DNA of 64,000 nt from Zygaena filipendulae (taxonomy: Eukaryota; Arthropoda; Insecta; Lepidoptera; Zygaenidae), in assembly GCA_907165275.2 (NCBI GenBank), contig OU015663.1, positions 818,501 through 882,500 of the forward strand. Reading direction: 5' to 3'. Both the position numbers and the translations under genes were made by a program. The stretch's first letter is position 1, and every line of letters begins with the position of its first letter. Of this stretch, positions 1 to 11,059 are shown one piece after another. Under the pieces are notes generated by a model, which ran no database searches, had not been told where the DNA came from, and saw nothing but the letters and a program-made list of their open reading frames with translations.

Positions 1-822
1 CGATCCAAATTCAATAGCATTATTGTTGAAATGAGTTGATAACTAACTTCAATGCCTATTTCCTAACACTAAAGGCAGCCGTACAGAAAATAGGTACCTA
101 AACAAGTAATGAAATTTGTATGAAATCTAACCCAAAGGTCTACTTTGAATTATGTTGTAGTCAAGTTGGTCGAGAAAATTGTGGAATTTTTTCGCCTAAT
201 TTATATTGAATTAAATCTTTCTTTTATTAGATACTTATATAATATATTGTGGCGACCCCTATGCCACAAGTCACGAACTACAACGTAGCGACGAGTACTA
301 AGTCCTGAATCGCGCTAACGAAGTTTTCACACTGCGCTGCATATATACGCCCTCCGACGATCTACAGTCGGAGCCGCGGTTCCCCGGGCATACCACCTCG
401 CTCGGCGGGAAGTTTCCCCTTTGGTGGCGGTCGAGCCATATCATCCATCCTGCTCCCGCTACAATATAATTTCTTATATAAAGTGTTGGATTTCAAAATT
501 AAAATACGTTATTATTTCCGATTTGAATCAAAGTATTCATGATATTCTAATAATAATAATAATCAGAATTATTATATTATATAGATATTTTAATCAGAAT
601 TATTCATCACTACCACTCTGTACGATTTTTTATGAAAAAATTATAAAAATTCCAAAAATTATATCGTTATATTTCAAACAATTAACACAGTTTGACTAAT
701 TATATACCTACCTAAACCTTCCTCATGAATCACTCTATAATATCTATTGGTGGAAAACGCACGAATCCGTTAATATTTTAGTTAATCACGAATAGACAGA
801 CGCCGCGGAGCACTATATTTTA
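1..822. other. Unrecognised AT-rich DNA
   Basis: One GC-richer patch (about 250-430, with CGCTCGGCGGGAAGTTTCCC) and an AAT run near 548. No coding region or repeat I can name. The open stretch 421-699 starts from a non-ATG codon and is AT-noise. Confidence 0.5.
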
Positions 823-956
823 TCATTACTAATGTAAATGCGAAAGTCAGTTTGTATATTTGTATGTTACGCTTTCACGCCGTAACGGCTCAACAGCTGA
901 TCATCATGGAATTTTGCATGCACGTTGTCAGGGGTGAAACGGCAGGGAACAGCTAA
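823..956 (+). mobile_element. Helitron-like copy, internally deleted
   Basis: Begins TCATTACTAATGTAAATGCG after A and ends ACAGCTAA. The middle (the ACAGAGAAGGACATAGGG part) is missing. Head type A (GCGAAAGT). A further decayed head follows at 966-1075. Confidence 0.7.
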
Positions 957-1310
957 CCATAATAATTCGCGAAAGTTTTCATTTATGGATGTATAGATGT
1001 TTGTTACTCTTTCACGCAAAAACTTCTGAATGGATTTTAATGAAACTTTACAATAATATAGGTAGCTATATCACAATTACACATAGGGTACATCAAAATA
1101 ATGAATTTCAGTCGATGGTCACGTCTATATTTTAGTGTTTCAAATTAATGAAATAATGCATAGATAAAACTCGTGACTTCTTAACTACGTATGAAATGTA
1201 CCAAAACATTTAGACTTAATGTATCGCCGTTATTTTTTGAATGCGTAAAAAAAAAGAAAAAATACGTGCCCATTTTTTTTTATTAATATACGCCACAGAA
1301 TAGAAAATAA

Positions 1311-1650
1311 TATATAGAAGACACATCAACATAGTTTAGTATGAAAACCATCGACCACACAGCTGTGTGGTGTGTGTGTGTGTGGTCGATGATGAAAACA
1401 GATGAAAACTAGTCATCACGCACAAAGACATTCATTAACGTAAACACTTTATGGTCATTTTTTTACTTACTCACTGTTTTCAAATTGCACAGTTTTGGGA
1501 ATTTTGGGTGTAAATATACATACATGGGATGGCAGCAAAAGAAGTTTAAGGCAAGTTAGAGCATTCGCTCTAACTTCCTTTGCAAAGGTAGCGTGCCTGC
1601 CCCGCCTATATATCCTCTCTAGTTAATTTATTTGCTCTGTGATCTACACG
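1311..1650 (+). repeat. GGCAACGGTGGCGCGCC-type repeat, copy 1
   Basis: Shares TTTTCAAATT-ACAGTTTTGGGA, GGGATGGCAGCAAAAG and CCTCTCTAGTTAATTTATTT with 36521 and 46115. A hairpin with a GT run (about 1350-1392: CATCGACCACACA against TGTGTGGTCGATG) is inserted. Confidence 0.68.
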
Positions 1651-1934
1651 ATGGACTTAAAAACTAAAATTTATCACCTAGCCTATCATCAGCAAAAGTC
1701 ATGGGAGAAAGTGTTGTTATCCGTTTCGGGACTCGCTTTTCCGTAAAATGTTCTCATGATAACAATTTCCGCGCAAAAATAAATCCGTCGGCTGAACGTT
1801 AATTAGGGCACGGTTGAACACCGGAGGGGTGACCCTCAAAATTTTTGAGGGTACGACAACGGTGCGTTTAAGAGGCGCTCGGCATCCCAAACATTTCGCG
1901 TTTCAAGACTACGCGGGTCGGCGGGGTTCGTAGC

Positions 1935-2481
1935 TAGGGTTGCCAGGTCCAAAAACATAAAAGCCGGACTTGCCGCTTAATTATGGTCGGACATTTTACC
2001 CTAAGAGCCAAAGACGTACTTTTTTTAAACGCTAGTCATAGTTTTCTTAAAGCTGTAATTTTATACACCTAAGTAATTAATTAATCTCCATTAAATAATT
2101 ATTAAGAATTTTAAGATTTCTTTTTGTATGTAGGTACACAGTTTTTTTGGCAATAAATGGTTTTTATTTATTTATTTATTTTATTATTTAAGTAAATATT
2201 TTCTACTAAAAGCCGAATAATAAATATTTCATAAAATATTTTAGTTTTTATGGCTTCACTTGCGATCGACTTTCGACGCGCGCGGCAGCAAGACAAAAAG
2301 CCCAAATAAAAGAAAAAGCCGGACAGGCCGCACGATATAATAATTGGCCAGACACGTACCTACGTACGCATTAAGTTCGCTATTTGTACCTTTTGGTGCA
2401 AGAAGGAATAAATAAATATAAAAATAAATAAATAAAGAGCCAAACATGTCCGGCTAAAGCCAGGGATAAAAGGCAACCCTA
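1935..2481. mobile_element. hAT-like non-autonomous element
   Basis: Ends TAGGGTTGCC and GGCAACCCTA, a TIR type common in hAT elements (known), with subterminal GCCGGAC/GTCCGGC motifs. The 8-bp flanks TTCGTAGC and TGCGAAGC match at 6 of 8 positions, compatible with an old hAT target duplication. The minus-strand open stretch 2256-2447 inside is not convincing as a gene. Confidence 0.5.
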
Positions 2482-2835
2482 TGCGAAGCGGAAAAAAATA
2501 TACTTTAAAATTTTTCTTGTCGTGTCGTGTTTAATGACCCGCATTTTGTGTGTGCGCGCAATCTCTCCCGTGAATTCTCTGGATTTGGTTACACGAGTGG
2601 ATTTCCCCGCGACAATATTTACACTTGCCTACACGGGCAATTTTGTTGGGTGAAATTTCGGGTGGCGGGTTGTTGATATGTTGTTCACAAGCCGGTCACC
2701 GCGGCTTCGCTCGCGTCACTATCGGGGTTAGGAAGTCTTCCAGTGAGTTTGGAAAATAACTTTGTCTATTACACAACAATTGATTTGCTCTTTATTGTTA
2801 AATTGGTGTAGTTATGATATATGTATCATCTGAAA

Positions 2836-3111
2836 AATCACGTGTCACGTTGTTTGTCCGCGATGGACTCCGAAAATACTGAACGGATTTTGGCAAAATT
2901 TTGTAACCATTTATAATATGGTCCAACTTTAAAGACAGGATAATTTTTATCCCAGAATTCCCGCGGGAACTCTGGAATTAATGCGGGGAACAGCTGATCA
3001 CCGTAAACTGCTGTCAGGGGTACAAAGAAGGAGGTAGAGTAGATACTTTTTTCCCGGAATTCCCGCGGGATCTCCGAAATTACCGCGGGTGAAATCGCGG
3101 GGGACAGCTAG
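2836..3111 (+). mobile_element. Composite Helitron-like copy with two 3' modules
   Basis: The head is type D (CGTGTCACGTTGTTTGTCCG). A first 3' module ends GGGGAACAGCTG near 2997, then a CTGTCAGGGGTACAAAGAAGG middle and a second 3' module end in CAGCTAG at 3111. The same composite occurs at 47988-48278. Confidence 0.7.
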
Positions 3112-3636
3112 TAATCATATAAAAAACAAGATTATGGACGTTAGTTTGATTTATTTTGCACAATTATAGACATTACACTCAAAATAGTGAATAATTTTCT
3201 ATGCAGATATTATGAAGTCTGGGACCCATCTAATACATAAATACATATTTGGTCCCGCAAGTTAATGACAACGGCACTTTAAAATACCTAATGATAATAT
3301 ATTGTACGTACCAACATTACACGCTCCGCATAAAATACGAGCACCCTGTGGCAACAACGTCTCATTCGCATTGCAAATTCAACCGACTTCAACAAAGGGG
3401 GATGGGGGTGGATATTTTGACTATATATCACAGCGCGGGAAAAATTATGGGGTCCCCGCGAACTTTAATAACCTTTGCTCTTTTATTACGAACGCTATTA
3501 GAATTATTAGCTTATTTTTGCCACCTTAAAAACTTTGTCCCTCTCGATTATTTTTAGCTGAATAATAAGTACATAGGTACTTGATTCAATTTAATAAAGT
3601 CGTGATACTTATTTAAAATACGAACGTAAATATTAA
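3112..3636. other. Unrecognised intergenic DNA
   Basis: Contains CAACCGACTTCAACAAAGGG near 3381, a likely remnant of the GAAGTCGGTT tail. The overlapping open stretches at 3249-3557 are not supported as genes. Confidence 0.45.
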
Positions 3637-3878
3637 TTTTTTTTATGTCATAGGGGGCAAACGGGCAAGTGGTACACCTGATGGTAAGTGATTACCGCCG
3701 CCCGTAGACATCTGCAACGCCAGAAGGCATGCAGGTGCGTTGCCGACCTGGAATGGGGATGGGAACTGGCTTTCAAGCGGGGCTGCCGGAACACACCGTT
3801 AGGTGCTCGGCGACAGATTTGCAACTTGAAGGTGGTAGCTAGCCAGCCGGGCACTAGAGAGCGCCCTACCACCATGCT
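3637..3878 (-). mobile_element. Lepidopteran retroelement 3' end (SINE or LINE tail), copy 1
   Basis: Read on the minus strand it ends TTTGCCCCCTATGACATAAA plus A-rich sequence, preceded by GATGTCTACGGGCGGCGGTA. Nearly identical to 41237-41520. Open stretches in both directions here are not genes. Confidence 0.72.
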
Positions 3879-3914
3879 ACACTTGTTTTCACTCTACACT
3901 AACCAGATTTTTCC

Positions 3915-3996
3915 TTTTTGTATTTAAATACCAAAAGATAAACAAAGCATTAGACATTTTGGTATTTTATATACAAAAAGGTCTAATGCTTTGTTT
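3915..3996. repeat. Interleaved inverted repeats
   Basis: AAACAAAGCATTAGAC (3940-3955) is mirrored perfectly at 3981-3996. TTTTTGTATTTAAATACC (from 3915) is mirrored at 3957-3979 inside that loop. The order is X-Y-X'-Y'. Confidence 0.7.
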
Positions 3997-4612
3997 AGAC
4001 GACTTATACTGCTTTAGATATATCGATATTAAGTTTTTGTTTTTACAAAAGTATTACCGATCAATGCGCAGTAAAAAAAGGTTTTTTTTTTTCTATTTGA
4101 AATAAGTACCTAAAGGTATATTTTTTTGTGGCGAGAATATTTTAAAGTACAGATCTGGATGAACAGGTGCTGGCATTAAAAATAATATTTACACAATAAA
4201 TTACAATATATTTTTAATACTTACTTAAAAAAAGAAATTTACCGTTCTATAAACCTATTGATCCACACCCACATGTATAGATAGCTAAGCTGCAGTGCGC
4301 GGTTCGATGGTACCATATTCGGATCGCAGAGAAAGTGTAATCAAAACTTGTAATAATATATATGGAAGTTTATCTGAACAGATAAGACAAGCGAACGACG
4401 GACATCGCGCATCGGCCGTAAAGTGTGGATCGGGATCGGATCACACACGACGATCTGACATTTTTCGTTGGAAAACCAATGCACTATCGAAAGAGTAGCT
4501 GTAGGAGTGCTATGAGAGTTTACACGTATTGTAATTGGTTGATGAAGTGATTCAACTTGCGCCGTTCTTGTTATTTGTCATCACTGTATTATGAATGCAA
4601 TTTTAATTAGAA

Positions 4613-4668
4613 AGAAAGAAAGAGTACTATATTTATTCCAGCACAACACACAAGAAAAAACAAACAAA
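4613..4668 (-). repeat. Retroelement tail, (GAAA)n type
   Basis: Minus strand TTGTGTGTTGTGCTGGAATA followed by a TTTC run. The same end occurs on the plus strand at 30048-30096 with a TTC run. Confidence 0.52.
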
Positions 4669-4809
4669 CATTGAATATGTTGGTTTACAGATTTGTTACG
4701 AGTTTACATCTTTCGTTCTTTTTTTTAAATCTTATTTTGTAGGCGATGAAAAATGGTTTTCAACATCTAATATCGTATTAACGTATTATCAAAATTTTAA
4801 TGGAATTTC

Positions 4810-5012
4810 AGTCAGAGTCGTTTTAATGATTACTTAATTTTAAGTAAAGATTTTTAAAACAAAACTGCCACAATCCGCCCCTTTATTTAATTAATATTAA
4901 TTGGCATTTGACTAATTAAGTTAAACTTAGTAAAATGCCAATTAACCTTCATTTAATGAATATCTGTAAGTGCGGCAGTTTTTTAAATTAAATAATCATT
5001 AAAACTGAGTCA
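4810..5012. mobile_element. Palindromic miniature element, GACTCTGAGTGC family, copy 1
   Basis: CAGAGTCGTTTTAATGATTA mirrored near 5000. Central AATTGGCATTTGACTAATTA. Decayed. Confidence 0.65.
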
Positions 5013-6455
5013 TTCATTTCAATCAAGGAATGTTCTACCCCTTAAAAATGAATTTCGTTAAAATTGATTCCCAACAACAAAACGTTCTAGATAACCATTT
5101 TTAATAACTAATCCGTTTTCACTGAACAAGGCAAAAAAATAAATCCTATTTCCATGTTTTTATTATTCCAAAACTTTTAATTGATCATTAATACTTTTAA
5201 ATTTCATTTTTATATTCTGTAACTCGCTAACGAATCAATTTATTTTCATTGCGAAGAAAATTTTGCATTGTTAGCGAATCTAAATAATAACAAAATACTG
5301 GTTTGGCTTATTTTATGATTTTTATTATCAGTAAAGTTAAAAAATGTTTGATTAAACATAATATTTTAAAACCCATTATTGAAATGTTATGCTTCGGGCG
5401 AAAACTTTATACGTAAATAAATTTTTCGCAAAGCTAAAGCTTCGCTTTCAAATTACTCAGTCTTTAAACGGTTCAAATCGATCTTAGAGGTAGATCTTTC
5501 AAATTACTTTAAGTGATAAGACGTGACTTCTGTGTGCACAGAAGCTGGTGTTGATGACTTTGATGGTCCTAAATTGGAATGATGGTGAAAATCGAGTATT
5601 GGTGCATCAACGATTCGGTATCGAACATAAAATGAGCGTTTAACATTTAATCGATTGTAAGTCAGATTAACATCGATTGGTATAATAGTCTCCCTTTAGT
5701 CAGCAGTGAGAAATTAAGGTTAAAAAATATTTATTTCACGTCTTTACCCTGCGGCGAGTTTTAAATAGTTTTAATTCAAATAGACCAAAAATAAACGGGT
5801 CAAAACAGAAATAGGAATACCAAAATAAATCGTTTAAAGAATGTTTCCGTTATCTGTAAAGCGCTATCGAATCTTTATGCTGGATCTCTAAATAGATAAA
5901 TAATTATAAACAGTATCAATCGATCACTGATCGAGAAATAGATAAAGGCGCGTGCAGAGTTTCGTATAGAAGCGGCGTTTGCTTTGAAATATTTTAAAGA
6001 TGTATCAAATATATTCCAAAGGTATTGTTTGTTGTATGTATTTTATAACATAGAAGATTGCCTTGAGCCTTTTTTGGGAGTGATTACAGTATTTTTCTTA
6101 TTTTTTTATTAGATCCAATGATAATCAAATAACCGTGAGAATTACTGACTAAAACAGCTCACATAGCTGATCTCACTTCTATCTGAAGTTCACAATATTC
6201 TCACACTATAGTTGAATCGCGCGGCCCCACGCGCCTGCTATTTAAAATTCGCAAGCGATACCGTCACGCATTCGTTCTTTATAATACTTTGCATTCCTCT
6301 CGATTTTAAATAATTGGCTGTACTTATTACGTATATTTTCCCAATTTCAGAAAAATTATTGAACGCCGTTTTCTACCATGGTTACTCGTAAGTATATGCG
6401 CGGTATATGACGGTTGGTGATACCATATGGTTGGTGATAGTATACGTATTGGTAT
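5013..6455. other. Unrecognised AT-rich DNA
   Basis: No long frame, no repeat recognised, only short poly-A/T runs. It could be unique host intergenic or intronic sequence. Confidence 0.45.
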
Positions 6456-6459
6456 ACTT

Positions 6460-6693
6460 GGACATAGATAAGCAATAGTGTGTTAACCCACACTGTAGAA
6501 ATTTTGAGTAAATTAAAGTTTTTAAATTATAGCGCCATTTTGTGCCAACATTTTTTATGTTCAATATTTAGTTACATATTTAAACAATGTAATAAGGTAA
6601 ACACATAACTAAAAAAACGATCTCTAACTCTCAATAAATCGTTCTGAATCAACTTTGTTTCGTGGGTTAACATGTTATTGCTTATCTGCGTCC
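6460..6693. mobile_element. GGAC-TIR miniature element, copy 1
   Basis: 234 bp. It starts GGACATAGATAAGCAATA and ends with the inverse, CTTATCTGCGTCC. Flanked by ACTT (6456-6459 and 6694-6697). The palindrome extends inward through GTTAACCCACA. No coding capacity. Confidence 0.8.
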
Positions 6694-6814
6694 ACTTATG
6701 GTTTACATACAAAATGGTTTGACGAAATTAAAGGAGATCTTTTGGCTAGGTCACTCGCATTTTTCACCCATAGCCTAAAACAAATCATAATAAATATTCT
6801 TACTTACCTATATG

Positions 6815-7190
6815 TCATGATCTGGGGGCACGGCAGTGCCCCCGCCAAGTCGAGCAACAAAAGCGGCACGGCCGTACTATCCTTTTCTCGAAGCAATTCA
6901 GGCCATTTTCGACCCCCTATAACTTCGTTGTGGATAAAACTAGAAGCCTGAATTTTTAGTAAACAAGCAGGTATTGTATAAAGACGGTATAATTTAAATT
7001 TCATTCGATTTGAACCAGTAGTTTAAGAATTATAACTAGTCAAAGTTTCTTAATTTTGTAGGTCACTCACTCACTCACTGACCGATCATCAAAACTCTAA
7101 GGCACTTCTAGCAGACATAGAAGTTTGAAATTTAGAATACAATTAGTGTTTATTGTATAAATCAAGGAAAAATTGAAATATTTTGCAATT
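6815..7190 (+). repeat. GC-rich island with GGGGGCAC hairpin
   Basis: GGGGGCACGGCAGTGCCCCC (6824-6843) is a perfect hairpin, followed by CGGCACGGCCGTACTATCC and an AT-rich part with CACTCACTCACTGACCGATC. The base composition at the left is unlike the surroundings. I think it is a transposable element end but cannot name it. Confidence 0.42.
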
Positions 7191-7211
7191 TCGGTACAGT
7201 TTTCTAGATAC

Positions 7212-7397
7212 ACCAACTGCATAAATAACTTTGTAATCCCATATAAATGTATGGAATTACAAAGTTACATATGCAGTTATATGTACCAACTGCACAAATA
7301 ACTTTGTAATCCCATATAAATGTATGGAATTACAAAGTTATATATGCAGTTATATGTACCAACTGCACAAATAACTTTGTAATCCCATATAAATATA
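7212..7397. repeat. 73-bp tandem repeat, ~2.5 units, each palindromic
   Basis: Unit starts at 7212, 7285 and 7358 (ACCAACTGC). Each unit contains TAACTTTGTAATCCCATA followed by its inverse TATGGAATTACAAAGTTA, so each folds on itself. The third unit is cut by a Helitron-like copy. Confidence 0.85.
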
Positions 7398-7402
7398 TGA
7401 GA

Positions 7403-7595
7403 CTAGCTGTTCCCTGCGGTTTCACCCGCGATAATTTCGGAGATCCCGCGGGAATTCAGAAATGCAAAGTAGTTAGTACCCTATATCCCTAGGTTTTCTT
7501 TACCCTGACAACGTGCATGCAAAATGTCATGAGATTTCACCAGCGTTAATTTCGGAGATCCTTCGGAAATTCCGAGATAAAATTACCCTAATCTG
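7403..7595 (-). mobile_element. Helitron-like copy
   Basis: CTAGCTGTTCCCTGCGG at 7403 is the 3' end in reverse. It abuts, and probably interrupts, the third unit of the 73-bp tandem repeat. The distal part is a second reversed 3' module (GATTTCACCAGCGTTAATTTC). Confidence 0.65.
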
Positions 7596-7837
7596 AATGC
7601 TCCAACGATTTTCATGAAATTTTGTATACAGGGGATTTCGGGGGCCATAAATCGATCTAGCTAGGATTCATTTCTGGAATTCCCGCGCGAACTCTGATAT
7701 CAACGCGGGTGAATTAATTATTGCATACTACACGTTGTCAAGGGTACAGGAAAGGTCATAGGGTAGTAAGTACTTTTATCTCAGAATACCCGCGGGATCT
7801 CCGAAATTAACGTGGGTTAAACCGCGGGGAACAGCTA
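7596..7837 (+). mobile_element. Composite Helitron-like copy
   Basis: Contains GATTTTCATGAAATTTTGTA, a first partial 3' module, then GTTGTCAAGGGTACAGGAAAG and a second module ending GGGAACAGCTAT. It is followed by GCCGAGCGAAGCTCGG, a hairpin also seen in degraded form near 43275. Confidence 0.6.
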
Positions 7838-8060
7838 TTTAAGCCGAGCGAAGCTCGGTTGCCCAGATATTAATAAATAATAATAATAAGTGTAGCTAGT
7901 TACCTACCTAGATATAAAGTGTAGATACATAGTTACCTAGACATAATTATGTTCAAAGGTACAATGGTCAACGGAATGAAAAAGCAAGAAAAAATCTTTC
8001 AAGTTATTAAAATAGACTAAATTGCTCAAAGGAGGAAGACCATTTACAAAAAGAAATGAG

Positions 8061-8627
8061 ATCCCATCAAAAACAAACTTGTAAAAAATCCAAGTCTCGC
8101 AACTCAGTTCTTCTACATTAAAAAGTTGTGAGATCAATGTAATACCAAGTCGGTTAATTTATTCAGTGCCTACTTAAGGGTCCTTCTGTCTAAAGTTATC
8201 ATGTTATAAGCTAATCTAATAACATTTTATAGTGACCATATCAAATTTAAAAATCTTTTATGTTTTAAATAGATTGATTGGCTTGGCGATCACATGAAAA
8301 CACAATGTATCTCACAAGTAATACATATTATAATTAAATTAGATTGTTTAGAACCATAATTATGTATTACATGTGAGATATATTGTGTTTTCACGTGATC
8401 GCCAAGCCAATCAATCTATCTAAAACATAAAAGATTTTTAAATTTGATATGGTCACTATAAAATGTTATTAGATTAGCTTATAACATGATAACTTTAGAC
8501 AGAAGGACCCTTAAGTAGGCACTGAATAAATTAACCGACTTGGTATTACATTGATCTCACAACTTTTTAATGTAGAAGAACTGAGTTGCGAGACTTGGAT
8601 TTTTTACAAGTTTGTTTTTGATGGGAT
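8061..8627. repeat. Palindrome with ~270-bp arms
   Basis: ATCCCATCAAAAACAAACTT at 8061 is mirrored by AAGTTTGTTTTTGATGGGAT ending at 8627. The arms meet around 8340 with a few mismatches. The left side continues for about 145 bp (7917-8060) with sequence that has no mirror. No target duplication is evident. Confidence 0.85.
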
Positions 8628-8664
8628 ATTTATTACACAAACGTATCTAAATTAGGCGGTAAAT

Positions 8665-8800
8665 ATAGCTATGATGAACGCAGTGGTATAAGTGAGTTGA
8701 GATCACACGCCGAAAGGCGTGGGTTCAAATCCCAACAATGAGCTTAAGTTACCGGTCGAGGTCAAGATTACCATGACCATGAAAAAGTTTCTTTCTTTTT
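8665..8800 (+). mobile_element. tRNA-derived SINE head or tRNA pseudogene with Pol III promoter
   Basis: Box A TGGTATAAGTG (8684-8694) matches TRGYNNARNNG fully, and box B GGTTCAAATCC (8722-8732) matches GGTTCRANYCC fully. The spacing is shorter than in a normal tRNA and no clean anticodon stem can be drawn, so a functional tRNA is unlikely. A T-rich run (TTTCTTTCTTTTTTCTTTTT) follows. Confidence 0.55.
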
Positions 8801-9179
8801 TCTTTTTGAAAACGATCCGAAGTTTAAGGAATTTTTCCACGTGCATAAAACGCTAAAGCACATATAGTATACTTAGATAGTATAATAATGGTAGTTATTA
8901 CCTACGCGGTAACGTAATAGAATGTTTGAATGCGCAAATATTCCTCTAGCATAACTCAAATTGTAATAAATGTTGCCAGCAATGACCCGTGTCTCCTAGG
9001 GTCGGATCCCCGCAGCCTCCCGCATACCAGCTCCGAGAATTTAATTCCCTAATTCTACGGCGCAGTGAAGGTCTACCAGATAATAACCCTTTCCTTGGTG
9101 CCGCAAAATCATGCGTCATTTTATAAGAAATGGGTTGTAAATCCTTAACTTACTCATGCCAGTATGAGTAATTTTTTTT

Positions 9180-9381
9180 TTTGTATTTGTTACGTTTTCA
9201 CGACACAACTATTCAAATGATCATTATGAAATTTTGCATACACGTTGTCAGGGGTACACAAATTAACATTGGGTAGCTTTCATCCTCAAAAAGATACTGT
9301 TTCCGAAGGATAGAAAATTTATTGACAAAATTTACACCAAAAAAAATACAAACGAAGCGAGTTGCATGTAGCACCAGCTAG
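9180..9381 (+). mobile_element. Helitron-like copy, diverged
   Basis: TTACGTTTTCACGACAC head part, the TTTTGCATACACGTTGTCAG core, and an altered 3' half ending CACCAGCTAG before T. Confidence 0.6.
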
Positions 9382-9426
9382 TTTGATATACATACATACA
9401 TACCTATGTCTAGAATAGTCTTACTA

Positions 9427-9600
9427 AAGAGATATCTTATCTTAGACAATGGGGTGGGCAAGTAAAGCCTTTTGGTACTTCGACCCTGGGGATCTTTTGT
9501 GCCATCTCCATCCTGTGCTCCTCCCTCTACTCCCTGAAAACCTCGGCGGCGAAGGCTAGTATGCTGTGGAGGGGTAAGAGCCTAAAGTCCTCTGGTTCTG
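9427..9600 (+). repeat. Repeat fragment shared with 52570-52645
   Basis: ATCTTAGACAATGGGGTGGG and CTTCGACCCTGGGGA occur in both places. The 9.5-kb copy continues with CCTCGGCGGCGAAGGC. Origin unknown. Confidence 0.5.
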
Positions 9601-9609
9601 GGTAGGCCG

Positions 9610-9803
9610 TCCCTACTAAAGAGGTAAATTTTGTGAGTTTGTGAGCTTGTAGAGGGTAATCTCTGGATTTACTGACCCAATTTTGAATATTCTTTCACCA
9701 ATAGAATGCTACATTATCCCTGAGTGATCTAGGCTATATTGTAACCCGCAGTTCTCGTTGGAACTCCGAAATTACCGCGGGTGAAATCTTAGGGGACAGC
9801 TAG
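9610..9803 (+). mobile_element. Helitron-like copy, head type C
   Basis: Starts TCCCTACTAAAGAG, carries GTGAGTTTGTGAGCTTGTAG and TAATCTCTGGATTTACTGA, and ends GGGGACAGCTAG before T. Confidence 0.68.
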
Positions 9804-9917
9804 TCATTTATAAGTGGTCTGAAACCCACAGTTCTCTGCTTAGTTTGAGGATGGCAGTGTGTCCACATGCACATATTATTGTAATCGGTTCAGAGATTTA
9901 TATGTAGTAATATAACA

Positions 9918-10038
9918 ACCAGCTGTTCCCTGCAGTTTTTCCCCCATTAACTTCCCTGCCCTGTTTTGTACATGATGATTGGTTCGGTTAAAGCGTGAGA
10001 AGGTGACAGACTAAGATTCGCATAATTTATAATATTAG
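9918..10038 (-). mobile_element. Helitron-like copy, shortened
   Basis: CAGCTGTTCCCTGCAG at one end and TTATAATATTAG at the other, with the middle deleted. Confidence 0.55.
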
Positions 10039-11059
10039 TTAAGAAAATTAGGATATACCTACTCGTATGACGTATATAATAATCATTTGTGGTTAAGCAT
10101 TGAACCCGAGCCCCGGTGGTTTTGTCTAATCTAAAATCTAACCAACGCCGTCACACCTTATTTGGACACTAACAAATTACAAAGCGAATTGAGTTATAAC
10201 CTTTAAATTGAGGCCGTGTGCTATCGGATTTTAAGGTAGCTGCTACAGGCGTCTCCGCTTGGCGGTTTTATAGTATAGTGACTGGTGCCGCCGCCGTCAC
10301 TCTTTTACTGCTTTAGGAATGTATGCTTTAAATTTAAATTTTCTCATAAATAAGTCCTTTAACTGTGAACCGACTGCGAGGGCGAAATGAAAAATAGATG
10401 ATAAATAATAATGATTAATTTTATTTTTCATTTCCTTTTTGTAGCTTTTGGTGTATAAATTTTACATTGTAAACCTAAATTCATAGTTTCATAAGGCGTC
10501 CCATTAGACAAAAAATGAAAATAATACCAGTTGTCAATAAAATTTTGATTGAATAAGCAAAATTCCCTTACACCAAACTGTAGGTAGATATTAATAAAAA
10601 AAAACAATTGTGGTATATTTCCATTTCACAGACAGATACAAATGCGGTGGAGGACTTTGTTTAATAATATGTAAGGAGTTTATCTATCAATTTTCTGTTC
10701 CTCGGAAACTACTTTTTTGAGGATGAAAGCTACCCTATCTATGTTATTTTCTTTGTGAAGGCATTTCTGCATTTCTTGGGTATTTAGTATGTTTATTGTT
10801 AATAGCGGTTGAAAAGTTCATTTGACATGTTCTTTCATAATTTTTTTGTGATAAAAAAATATCGATTTTTGGTATCTTTGGACCTACTTAAAAATGCATA
10901 GATTACGTGTGACGTTATTTTTAAAGAGAAAATAAATAAAAACATTACGCTTCCCCGCACGCGACGTGATTTAGGAGGTTCCGTACTGAAGTAATGGAGT
11001 GTCATTACTCGCCTATGAATAAATTATTCAAAAGCACTGTGCTACACTTTGAACTGCGG
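10039..11059. other. Unrecognised AT-rich DNA
   Basis: Nothing codable. A short GC-richer patch (about 10200-10310) includes GGTGCCGCCGCCGTCAC. Confidence 0.45.

Noticed and set aside
3648..3927. Opposite-strand open frames at 3.6-3.9 kb, repeated at 41.2-41.5 kb
   Set aside because: Both lie in the same retroelement 3' end. The high GC keeps frames open, and the frames differ by mutations spread without codon bias.
7200..7400. CRISPR array at the 73-bp tandem repeat
   Set aside because: The units are contiguous with no unique spacers, there are no cas genes, and the DNA is eukaryotic.
8665..8745. Functional tRNA gene
   Set aside because: Both Pol III boxes fit the consensus, but the A-to-B spacing is short and no acceptor or anticodon stem pairs cleanly. 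A SINE head or pseudogene is likelier.
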